From the NCBI GenBank assembly GCA_041398845.1, contig JAWKTZ010000010.1:186001-250000 (forward strand): 64,000 nucleotides of DNA. Reading direction: 5' to 3'. This document shows, piece by piece, positions 1-7,836 of the stretch. The position numbers and the translations under genes were made by a program. The first letter of the stretch is position 1; each line of letters opens with the position of its first letter. Origin of the DNA: Fuerstiella sp041398845. Lineage in GTDB: Bacteria; Planctomycetota; Planctomycetia; Planctomycetales; Planctomycetaceae. The notes under the pieces are model-generated. The model was given only the letters and a program-made list of their open reading frames with translations, searched no databases and was not told the DNA's origin.

Positions 1-416
1 ACGCACACGTGCGGACGATTCTTACAGGTTTCTGCCATTGACAGGAATTCACATGTTGTCAAATTGAGTACACTTGTGCGAAATCGCCGCAATGAGGCAA
101 CCTGCATCGCTGATAACTCGGAACCCGCTGACTACATTCCCACTGCTCTGCTGATTCGGTGTTGGGGGCCTGTTATTGGCAGATTTGTCCAACCGAGATG
201 CTCTCGCAGAAACCGAACGTTTTTCCTTGTCTAATCCAGCCGCCATCTCGCAATGGTCGCCTTTTCTGAGGAATGTGGTGATGAATTCGCTGATGCCCGC
301 AAATTCATGCAGACAAGGAACATCGGTTGCTTTATCCATCATTTCGTGATTTGATGAACAAAGGGGCCGCTCACCTGGAGGGACTCCGATCCCCGAAACT
401 GCTCCGAGGATGACTC
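1..416. other. Intergenic start of window, one doubtful small ORF
   Basis: No recognisable gene, RNA or repeat is visible here. A minus-strand reading frame at 49-342 (97 codons) is the only sizeable one. Its product has no domain I recognise, no signal peptide and no clear Shine-Dalgarno before its ATG at 342, so I do not call it as a gene, although its codon use is not absurd. The stretch ends with the upstream region of the membrane protein that starts at 417. Confidence 0.4.
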
Positions 417-848
417 ATGCCCACACCTGAAACGTACCTTGGCTTTGGCTCGCTGGTGGCCGCTGTGGGAATTGCGCTTGTCTGTTTTCATGTCCGTCAG
501 CATCGAACTCATCAGCGCAATCAGTACCTTGACGATTCAGACCGGCGGTTCTTCGAACATCAGTATGTCCGGAGAATGCAGACGTCAGCTCTGACCGTGA
601 CGCTGGGATCCTTAATTGGTCTGTGCGGATATCTGAAGGTGTTTGAAGACTCGCCGTTATTTGCGACCGTGTACGTGGTTGGTCTGCTGTTGTTATCTCT
701 CTGGCTGATCCTGCTGGCCTTCACCGACGCCATCGCCACGCGGGTCTATGCCAGCCGCATTGACCGTCACAATCGCAGTACGCGAAAGACGCTGCAGCAG
801 GCTCTGGCCGAAGTTCGTGAAGCTCACGGTCTGGACCCACAGAATTGA
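417..848 (+). CDS. Small hypothetical membrane protein (143 aa)
   Basis: I do not recognise the family. Visible features are a hydrophobic segment at about residues 7-25, two more at about 57-74 and 82-105, and a charged C-terminal tail rich in Arg, Gln and Glu. This suggests a small inner-membrane protein with three helices and a cytoplasmic coiled tail. The ATG at 417 follows a GAGGA-like ribosome site at about 406-410. It faces the next gene (937-1326, minus) convergently. No function can be assigned. Confidence 0.6.
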   Translation: MPTPETYLGFGSLVAAVGIALVCFHVRQHRTHQRNQYLDDSDRRFFEHQYVRRMQTSALTVTLGSLIGLCGYLKVFEDSPLFATVYVVGLLLLSLWLILLAFTDAIATRVYASRIDRHNRSTRKTLQQALAEVREAHGLDPQN

Positions 849-936
849 CCGGCCGACGTCTGTTGCCGGATGTCGGCGAACCCCGGTCGTCTCCGAGTTG
901 TGTTCGGACAAGTCTTTGAAGAAGCTCGGAGTTCCA

Positions 937-1326
937 TCAGCCAATCACGTCTTCCAGAATCGAACGCCGCTTGGAGCGACGACGTGCCTGATGAGCCATG
1001 CGATCATCATGCACGCTGCCTTCTGCAAAAAACGACCCGGCCAGCAGACGATAAAAGAACAGCAGCGTGAATGCACCCAGTGTTGCTGCGATAAACCCCT
1101 TGCCGCTGATTGGGTCGATTTCCGCATCGCGCCAGAAGAACAACACACTGCCACAGCCAATCACGCTCCCGCCGATTCCCATCAGCATGGTGCCGACGGC
1201 ACCGCCGGGGTCTCGACCTGGCATGATGGCTTTGGCGGCCAGACCAGCCAGAGTTCCAAAGCCCACCCAGCGCAGCAGTTCATTCAGGCTGTTCCTGATG
1301 ATTTCCATAACTTCGCCTTCAGGCAT
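937..1326 (-). CDS. GlsB/YeaQ-like small membrane protein (129 aa)
   Basis: The protein has Gly-rich hydrophobic segments: a glycine-rich stretch around residues 20-30, a second with GTMLMGIGGSVIG at about 43-60, and a third with LGAFTLLFFYRLLAG at about 80-96. This order (helix, Pro-Gly-Arg-Asp-Pro-Gly loop, Gly-rich helix, final helix) resembles the YeaQ/YmgE/GlsB 'transglycosylase-associated' membrane proteins, though it is longer with a basic C-terminal tail. I chose the ATG at 1326 because a perfect AGGAGG lies about 9 bases upstream; a longer frame to 1371 lacks such a site. Function in the family is poorly known (stress-linked). The family assignment is moderate. Confidence 0.6.
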   Translation of the reverse strand: MPEGEVMEIIRNSLNELLRWVGFGTLAGLAAKAIMPGRDPGGAVGTMLMGIGGSVIGCGSVLFFWRDAEIDPISGKGFIAATLGAFTLLFFYRLLAGSFFAEGSVHDDRMAHQARRRSKRRSILEDVIG

Positions 1327-1538
1327 GTTGAGCCTCCTGTCCGTGCGTGTCGTGCTCGGGGAACGGTACACTAACTCTCAGTCGCAGGTTTCCCAACGCT
1401 GACTTGGTCACATCGTTCTCCTGACATTGATATCGTCATTCGATTGGCACACACTGTGGCGGAGTTCGCAAGTCGTCCGGCGAGTTCTGCCGGTTCACCT
1501 CCGCTTTATCTTCCTTGTCGCATCCGAAAGACCATGTC

Positions 1539-2273
1539 ATGAAGTCGATCTGTCTGTATGTTTCAACAGCCGTTCTGCTGACCTCGTTCAGTTTTGCTGA
1601 CGAAGTCGAGTCAAAGAAGAAGAAAACTCCGCCCGTGCGTAAACCGAATCCGGCCATGGCCAAGGTCGACGATGTTCCGGGTCTGCCCCGAGTCCTGTTG
1701 ATCGGCGATTCCATCAGCATTGGTTACACGGTGCCTGTTCGCGAACTTCTGAAAGGCAAAGCCAACGTTCATCGCCCATTGACCAACTGCGGCCCGACCA
1801 CGACGGGCCTTGCCCAGATCGACAACTGGCTCGGCGACGGCAAATGGGACGTGATCCACTTCAACTGGGGCCTGCACGACCTGAAGTATCAAAAACCGAA
1901 TGGAACCGGACTCGCCGATCCCAGGGCCGCAGACAGCGTCCAACAGGTTCCTCCGGAACAATACGACGCCAATCTGCGTAAGCTGGTTGCTCGCCTGAAG
2001 CAAACCGGCGCAAAACTGATCTGGCGTTCCACGACGCCGGTTCCGGAAGGATCAGCCGGTCGAGTTGTCGGTGACGCAAAGAAATACAACGCCATTGCGG
2101 CAAAGATCATGGCTGAAAACAACATTCCCACCGACGACCAGTATGCCTTCTGTATGACGTGTCTTGAAAAAATCCAGCGCCCCGCAAACGTCCACTTCAC
2201 AGAAGAAGGTTCGCGCGAACTCGCGAAACAGACCGCGGCTGCCATTGAAAAGGCTCTTCAAAGCCAGCCATAA
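1539..2273 (+). CDS. Secreted SGNH/GDSL-type hydrolase (esterase-like)
   Basis: Predicted secreted hydrolase of the SGNH fold. The ATG at 1539 starts a typical signal peptide (hydrophobic YVSTAVLLTSFSFA, cleavage near residue 20), followed by a Lys-rich stretch. Block I is LLIGDSISIGY with the catalytic Ser, an Asn-containing segment NCGPTTTG follows, then HFNWGLHDLK, and near the C-terminus a conserved His in NVHFTEEGSRELA (block V). Planctomycetes carry many such enzymes, often acting on acetylated glycans, but the substrate is not visible here. It ends 69 bases before the RyR gene and may belong to the same transcript or be unrelated to it. Confidence 0.8.
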   Translation: MKSICLYVSTAVLLTSFSFADEVESKKKKTPPVRKPNPAMAKVDDVPGLPRVLLIGDSISIGYTVPVRELLKGKANVHRPLTNCGPTTTGLAQIDNWLGDGKWDVIHFNWGLHDLKYQKPNGTGLADPRAADSVQQVPPEQYDANLRKLVARLKQTGAKLIWRSTTPVPEGSAGRVVGDAKKYNAIAAKIMAENNIPTDDQYAFCMTCLEKIQRPANVHFTEEGSRELAKQTAAAIEKALQSQP

Positions 2274-2342
2274 CCGAGCCGCTTCACGACGAATCGGCTC
2301 GCGCGGCAACCGGCGAACTTTCCATTCTGTTCCGGAGATCTC

Positions 2343-2633
2343 ATGACCATTTACTGCCCGACGCCACTGGACACCTCGGCAGTTCAGCTTCCGGAATCCC
2401 TGACAGCGTTGCTGGAACAACTGGCTGAGAATACTCATGAGGTCTGGGCGGCTCAACGGGTCTCTGATGGCTGGACATTTGGGCACCAGCGAGACGACAG
2501 CCTGAAAAAACATCCTTGTCTTGTGCCCTACGACCAGTTGCCCGAATCGGAAAAGGAGTATGATCGCAAAACGGCGGGCGAAACACTCAAGGCCGTCATT
2601 TCGCTCGGATATCAGATCAGTCGGCAGGTTTGA
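2343..2633 (+). CDS. Stand-alone RyR-domain protein (96 aa)
   Basis: The whole protein is essentially one RyR (ryanodine-receptor repeat) domain. Diagnostic residues are HEVWAAQRVSDGWTFG, then HPCLVPYDQLPESEKEYDR, then a short terminal helix. This matches the family pattern of W-x-GW-x-G, HP-x-L-x-PY and EK-x-YDR. RyR domains occur in eukaryotic calcium-release channels and as single small proteins in bacteria; in bacteria their ligand is not established as far as I know. The ATG follows CGGAGA at a good distance. It opens a run of six close plus-strand genes, and the next gene carries a second RyR domain, which suggests a joint ligand or assembly role (inference). Confidence 0.85.
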   Translation: MTIYCPTPLDTSAVQLPESLTALLEQLAENTHEVWAAQRVSDGWTFGHQRDDSLKKHPCLVPYDQLPESEKEYDRKTAGETLKAVISLGYQISRQV

Positions 2634-2698
2634 GCAGTTGCCATACGCTGGCGTGTTGACACCTCACGGCCTGCGTTCTGCATTCACGGAGTTAACTC

Positions 2699-4870
2699 AT
2701 GTCGCGGATCTATGAGTGGTTTCGTCAGCTTGCTCGGTTCTGGATTGCAGGGATGCTGCTGCTGGTGGGGCTGACGATGTGTTTCACAATCCACGGCATG
2801 TGTGAACTCAGCGACCTGGCGGATCAAGCCCGAACAGCTCAGCACAGAACGCCCGGCGACATGACGCTCGGCATTCAGCCGGTCGCGACGGAACGTTCGG
2901 CTTTGCTGGACTACCAGGTTCGTCCCACGTTCGGCAACTGTTTGTACGAAACCATTCGGTTGATGGTTCTGGACAGCCCGGTGTCTGAATTCGCGGACCA
3001 CAGTCATTCGATTAGTGCAGCCCGCTGGCTGGGAGCCACTGCCTGGTTCAGCACAGTAATCTCTGTGCTGATTCGTCTGTTTCGCGAACGAGCCCTCTCC
3101 ACGTTCGTTCGTTGGGTCACTTTTTTTCAAGGCGGTCATGTTGTCGTTGCCGGGCTTGGAAAACCAGAGGACCGTCGTGAGCGACTGGCGCTTCGGCTGC
3201 GGCAGCAGGGACGCGACGTGGTGGTCATTGAGCCGGATGTTCATCATCCGGGTCTTGCCGCATGTCGCAATGCGGGAGTCATCTGCCTGCAGGGTTCGGC
3301 TCAGAAAGACGCGGACCTTGAACGTGCCGCCATCCATGCCGCAGGAACGGTTGTGTGTCTGGGAGACAGCGATGTTTCCAATGCCGATCTGCTGGCGGCT
3401 GTCGTGGATCGCCTGAATGCTCAAAAGGAACCACACACAGATTCGAAGACGCCGGAATCTGCCATGGCTGCGAATGAGCCGGAGCAGCCTCTGCAGCCCG
3501 AGATTCCAGGCAATCTGCTGTACTTTCAGCAGGTGAATGAACCGGGTTTGATGGAAGTGCTGAGGCGACATCGCTGGCATCGCGATCCGTCGGACCGGCT
3601 GCATCTGCGACTGTTCAACCAGCATGAAATGGCGGCTCGCACAATGCTGCGTGAAACGATGATCGGGCGGGAAATCCCCGTGCTGAGAAAGATTCTGCTG
3701 GTTGGTACCGGGGCTTCCGGACGAATGGGAGAAGCCCTCGTCGTCCGCGCCATCAAGGACCAGCGCATCGAATGTCCTGACGGTCACCCGCTGGAAATTC
3801 ACGTCATCGACAGTCAGGCCGAACAGTGGGCTCAATGTTTGACGGGGCGCATTCAGTTTCTGGGCGATGTTTCGGGAATTCTGCCTCGCAATGTTCCAGC
3901 GTCGAAATGTGGGTTCATCGAAGCACGTGACTGGCATGGAATCGTCGGCGAAGGATTCGATGCCGTGTTCATCTGTCTGGCGGACGAAGCTCTGGCGGTG
4001 ACTCAGGCAACGCGGGTCGCCGATGCCATTTCCAGACGACAACAATTGAACGGCGGACGGAATAAGGTCATCCCGATTATCGTGCGCGTGCGTGAGGAAG
4101 AGTCGGGCTTTGGTCGACTGTTGTTGCAGAGATCCGCAGACGTTCAGGGCTGCATTCGACCGGTGGGCCTGCAGGATCGCGTCTTTGATGTCATCGCTTC
4201 AATGCATCCGGTGGTGGAGATGCTGGCTCAGGTGTGTCATCAGGATTACCTGGGTCGGCGGCAGGCTCAACTTCGCAACGCCACACCTCAGGGGGCTCAG
4301 AAGATTCTGCAGGACAAGGAACAGTCTCTGAAAAGCTGGTCCGGGCTGTCGGAACGTCTTCGGGAATCCAATCGGGAACTCGTGCGCAGATTTCATGGCA
4401 TGTTGGAAGTCCCGGACGAAACGGGACGCATCGTTCGTCGATTTCGCATGGAGTTCGCTCCTGATGAAGTGATTGATCCGACGGTCGGCTATCAGCTTTC
4501 CGACGAAGAACTGCTGAGACTGGCCCGAATGGAACACGACAACTGGTATGCCACGCAATACAAAGCCGGCTGGCGTTACGGAGAACAGGATTCAGAGACG
4601 CCGCCGGTCGCCGGTCCGGCTGCGCTGTCACTGTCTGATCGCCTGCGACGGGCGGCGGACGAACATCAGCGCTGGCTGTCGCAGCGGCGAGCCGACGGTC
4701 GACCGTATTCGGGACCTGTATCACTGCGACGCCCACGGCATGTGGTCTTCAATCCAAACATGACAACATGGGACAACCTGAGCAGCGAGATGAAGGAGTT
4801 CGACTTTGGTATCATTCGTCGCATGCCGAGTGTACTGGCCAGAGCCGACTACAAACTGGTGGAAGTGTAA
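2699..4870 (+). CDS. Membrane RCK/TrkA-N protein with C-terminal RyR domain
   Basis: Two membrane helices (about residues 13-35 and 107-126) bracket a probable periplasmic loop. They are followed by a TrkA-N/RCK Rossmann domain (about 145-240) with HVVVAGLG and an acidic VIEPD at the end of strand 2, typical of NAD(H) binding. A second Rossmann-like unit starts near 333 with ILLVGTGASGRMGE. The C-terminus (about 605-720) is a RyR domain: MEHDNWYATQYKAGWRYG, then after a roughly 50-residue insertion NPNMTTWDNLS and EFDFGIIRRMP. No K+ selectivity-filter sequence (TVGYG-like) is obvious, so it is better read as a sensor than as a channel. It lies 65 bases after the RyR gene and 21 before the TIR gene. 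Confidence 0.85.
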   Translation: MSRIYEWFRQLARFWIAGMLLLVGLTMCFTIHGMCELSDLADQARTAQHRTPGDMTLGIQPVATERSALLDYQVRPTFGNCLYETIRLMVLDSPVSEFADHSHSISAARWLGATAWFSTVISVLIRLFRERALSTFVRWVTFFQGGHVVVAGLGKPEDRRERLALRLRQQGRDVVVIEPDVHHPGLAACRNAGVICLQGSAQKDADLERAAIHAAGTVVCLGDSDVSNADLLAAVVDRLNAQKEPHTDSKTPESAMAANEPEQPLQPEIPGNLLYFQQVNEPGLMEVLRRHRWHRDPSDRLHLRLFNQHEMAARTMLRETMIGREIPVLRKILLVGTGASGRMGEALVVRAIKDQRIECPDGHPLEIHVIDSQAEQWAQCLTGRIQFLGDVSGILPRNVPASKCGFIEARDWHGIVGEGFDAVFICLADEALAVTQATRVADAISRRQQLNGGRNKVIPIIVRVREEESGFGRLLLQRSADVQGCIRPVGLQDRVFDVIASMHPVVEMLAQVCHQDYLGRRQAQLRNATPQGAQKILQDKEQSLKSWSGLSERLRESNRELVRRFHGMLEVPDETGRIVRRFRMEFAPDEVIDPTVGYQLSDEELLRLARMEHDNWYATQYKAGWRYGEQDSETPPVAGPAALSLSDRLRRAADEHQRWLSQRRADGRPYSGPVSLRRPRHVVFNPNMTTWDNLSSEMKEFDFGIIRRMPSVLARADYKLVEV

Positions 4871-4891
4871 TCTGAACGAGCCAGGATCAAC

Positions 4892-6211
4892 ATGACGGAT
4901 GTCTCCCCCTATGTGTTTGTCAGTTATTCTCGCGCCGACGCGGCGCGAGTGCGTGTGATCGTGCAGTCGCTTGAAAACGCCGGCATTGCCGTGTGGCGTG
5001 ATCGGGAGAGACTGCTGGCGGGAAACACATACGGAATACAGATCGTGCAGGCCATCGAACAGGCCAGCGTGCTGTTGCTGTTCTGTTCGCGAAACTCGTT
5101 TGCGTCAAAAAACGTACGCAACGAAGTCATTACTGCCTGGGATCGAGGCCGTCGCATTTATCTGCCGGTCTGGATCGACCGGCCGACCGAAGTACCACGC
5201 GATGTGGCCTACTGGCTGGCCGGGTGTCAATGGCTGGATGCCTCCGGAGAAACCGAAATTGAATGGCTGCCAGCGCTGCTCAACGCACTGGAAGTCTGCG
5301 GTGTGACACCGCAGGCCGGAGCGGCCGCAGGCACTGCGGCGAACGTGTTCCCATTGAACAACCTGCGTCCATCGACGCAGCAGACTCCCGACACGGAACC
5401 GCTTGTCGCGATCGAATCGATACAGATTGCCGTTTCCGAACAGCAGCGCTGGGCTGAACGCATGCAGACGCAACTGGACGTCGAACGTTGCGGGTTAACG
5501 TTTCGGCTGATTCCTCCCGGACAGTTTCTGATGGGCGCTCCGTTGTCCGACCGGCGTGCCGAAGCGGACGAAAAGCCTGCGCTTCCCGTAACTATTCGGC
5601 ATCCGTTGTATGTCATGAGCGCGCCGGTGACGTGCGGTTTTGTTCGAAAGTTGCTGACTGCGTTTCCGGGCGACCGCAAATGGACCGACTGGTATCGTCG
5701 AACCGAAGAACTGCCGGATGGCTGCCCGGCAGTTGAAATCGGTCTGGAACACGTCATGGATTTCTGTGCCGTAATGGCTCAACAGCACGGACTGCCGCTG
5801 CGTCTGCCAACAGAAGCTGAGTGGGAATATTTTTCCCGAGCCGGAGCTGGTGGACTCTATTGGTGGGGCGACCAGTTTTGCAAAGAGAACGTTGTGTGCG
5901 GAAGCAGGCATCCTGAGCCGTCATCCGTTCGCCGAGCCAACGCATGGGGACTGCTGGATGTGCTGGGCAACGTGGCCGAATGGACCAGCAGCGCGTACGA
6001 CAGCCTGCAGTCGGGCGAAGCTCTTCGTGCGGCCATTGCAGACACGCTTGAGTCGCGGTATCGTGTGGTCCGTGGCGGAAGTTATCGCGAACGAAGTGGA
6101 GACGAACTGCGGTTGTCCCGTCGACTGCGAGTCGCAGCGGATGCACCAGCCCGTCATATCGGTTTCCGCCTTGTCGCCGATGCAGCCGACATGCCGGATC
6201 TGAATTCTTAA
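4892..6211 (+). CDS. TIR domain fused to FGE/SUMF1 (C-type-lectin-like) fold
   Basis: Residues 1-135 form a TIR domain: YVFVSYSRADAARV at the start, the AVWRDRERLLAG loop, then LLLFCSRNSFASKNVRNEV with Glu78 at the position expected for the NADase catalytic glutamate. After a linker, residues about 195-435 are an FGE/SUMF1 fold: RLIPPGQFLMGAP, LRLPTEAEWEYFSRAG, LLDVLGNVAEWTSS, VVRGGSYRERSGDELRLSRR and HIGFRLV. Both cysteines used by true formylglycine-generating enzymes are absent from the GGSY segment, so this half is probably a ligand-binding module and not an oxidase. TIR enzymes cleave NAD+ or make cyclic ADP-ribose variants; here activity is inferred. AGGA precedes the ATG. Confidence 0.9.
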   Translation: MTDVSPYVFVSYSRADAARVRVIVQSLENAGIAVWRDRERLLAGNTYGIQIVQAIEQASVLLLFCSRNSFASKNVRNEVITAWDRGRRIYLPVWIDRPTEVPRDVAYWLAGCQWLDASGETEIEWLPALLNALEVCGVTPQAGAAAGTAANVFPLNNLRPSTQQTPDTEPLVAIESIQIAVSEQQRWAERMQTQLDVERCGLTFRLIPPGQFLMGAPLSDRRAEADEKPALPVTIRHPLYVMSAPVTCGFVRKLLTAFPGDRKWTDWYRRTEELPDGCPAVEIGLEHVMDFCAVMAQQHGLPLRLPTEAEWEYFSRAGAGGLYWWGDQFCKENVVCGSRHPEPSSVRRANAWGLLDVLGNVAEWTSSAYDSLQSGEALRAAIADTLESRYRVVRGGSYRERSGDELRLSRRLRVAADAPARHIGFRLVADAADMPDLNS

Positions 6212-6240
6212 ACGCTCTCCTGATTCGACGGAGATGAAAA

Positions 6241-7782
6241 ATGTCCGCCGACGTCCCCAATGGAAACGACGATGACCTGTGGGACAGCTTCCAGGCCGCC
6301 TTTGGAGACGCCTTACCCGATCCGGTGAAACCTCCACCGGACACTCATGCCAGCCTGCCCGGACACTCGGGGGTCAATGCGAACCGTTCCGAGCCCCCAG
6401 CCGATATCAGCGCGGCCAACCTGAGTGCGGCCGACATTTCAACTCTTATGAGCCAGTTGCAGCAACTGGCTCCGCGCTCGCCTTCAGCCGATTTGTCGCC
6501 ACCGATCACCTCACGTCACGACACGTTGCCGCCGCCGGGTGCCAGCGCCGGACTTTCCGGTTTTCCGCTGCCGGCAGCGCAGAGCCTTCCGTCGGCTCCG
6601 GTTTTCGCTGTGCCGGATATGCGCGCGGTGTCAGCCACGGGACGCGCTGGCACGGTCCGTCTGGAACAGCGCGGTGGGACGTCTCTGAAGGTAAATCACA
6701 AGGCCGTCGTTGCGCTGCGGTTGATGACGATGTCGCGAGCCGTGAAGTATCGGCTGAGTCTGCAATCTGATCTGCTGGAAGAATCGATGATTTTCTGCGG
6801 ATCATGTCCGGACCCGGGTGTTTATAACGTTGGTTCCCTGCGTTTCGTTCCGGTGGTTGCCGGAGCCGAAGAGATTCGAGTGCAACTGGTCATTCTGAAT
6901 GACAATGACATTCCGATCGACTGTCTGACCGGAAGCTTTGTGGTGCAGGTGGAATCGGATCAGAGCCACTCAATCCATGCGGGTGGAGATGTGATCGTGA
7001 TGGGAGGACGACCGGGTGGGCTGTTGCCGAACATCGGTTCGGTGCCGACCGACGTCTGGAATGATGTCGAGCTGGTTGCGGATGCTTCCTGGGGGGCTCG
7101 CACTGCAAGGCTCAAACCGCAGCCTCCTGAAGATCAACCGACAGAACTTCGGATTGCCGCAGACTTTCGTGCCGCCACCGGTGCGATGTATGTGGGACGT
7201 GCCGACGGATCGTTCCGGTGTTATGCCGTGTCAGCCGGGCTGAGAGCTTCCATCGGACGCGGCGGAGCGGACGATGTGTGCTGGTGGATTCGTCCCGTGC
7301 CTGATCGTGACGGTCGGTTTTCCCGAATTTCGCGAAGGCACGTATCGATTGAACTGCGTGATCAGTATGCGTGGCTGACCGATCACAGTGCCAACGGAAC
7401 ACTTCTCAACGGAGTGAAACTGGCGACAGATGAAGCCACAGTGCTGGCCGATGGTGACACCGTGGATGTTGCCGATGCAATCCGGTTTTCACTACATCTG
7501 TTCACCGGTAGTTCGGGCGTTTCCGCTGTGGAACTGGTCAGAAACGACAGCCTGAGCGATCAGTTGCGGCTGCTGCTGGTAAAGCCGGGTTGCCCACATC
7601 GAATATCGTGGGGGAACGAATCTTTCTGGGTCGCATGGTCGAAAAACGAGTGTCTGCAATTGAATCGCGGCGGTGATGCCTGGGACAATCTGAAGACGGG
7701 CGATGAACAGCAGGTCAATGATTCCGCAACGCTGTCATGGCATCAGGTGATGGCTGCGATCGATCAGGATCAGTTGTTTTGA
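6241..7782 (+). CDS. FHA-domain phosphothreonine-binding protein
   Basis: A C-terminal-half FHA domain spans about residues 334-422: SIGR at 338-340, SRISRRHVSI at 361-370, DHSANGTLLNG at 381-391. These are the Arg, Ser-Arg-His and Asn residues that hold a phosphothreonine peptide. The first 125 residues are Pro/Ala/Ser-rich and probably disordered. A beta-rich region (about 135-245) precedes the FHA and is unassigned. The gene lies 29 bases after the TIR gene with GGAG before its ATG. With a Ser/Thr kinase two genes downstream, it is the natural phospho-reader of this cluster (inference from context). Confidence 0.85.
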   Translation: MSADVPNGNDDDLWDSFQAAFGDALPDPVKPPPDTHASLPGHSGVNANRSEPPADISAANLSAADISTLMSQLQQLAPRSPSADLSPPITSRHDTLPPPGASAGLSGFPLPAAQSLPSAPVFAVPDMRAVSATGRAGTVRLEQRGGTSLKVNHKAVVALRLMTMSRAVKYRLSLQSDLLEESMIFCGSCPDPGVYNVGSLRFVPVVAGAEEIRVQLVILNDNDIPIDCLTGSFVVQVESDQSHSIHAGGDVIVMGGRPGGLLPNIGSVPTDVWNDVELVADASWGARTARLKPQPPEDQPTELRIAADFRAATGAMYVGRADGSFRCYAVSAGLRASIGRGGADDVCWWIRPVPDRDGRFSRISRRHVSIELRDQYAWLTDHSANGTLLNGVKLATDEATVLADGDTVDVADAIRFSLHLFTGSSGVSAVELVRNDSLSDQLRLLLVKPGCPHRISWGNESFWVAWSKNECLQLNRGGDAWDNLKTGDEQQVNDSATLSWHQVMAAIDQDQLF

Positions 7783-7836
7783 GAATCCTTGAGCCATCAT
7801 CAGGCACAGGCCGGTTGTAAACAGAAGGTGGAGATC

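Noticed and set aside
49..342. Minus-strand 97-codon frame
   Set aside because: No ribosome site, signal or domain. Kept as doubtful, not called.
2684..4045. Long minus-strand frame of 453 codons opposite the RCK-RyR gene
   Set aside because: It lies entirely across a gene with clear RCK and RyR motifs, shows no domain, and its composition (His, Gln, Arg rich) is that of an antisense shadow.
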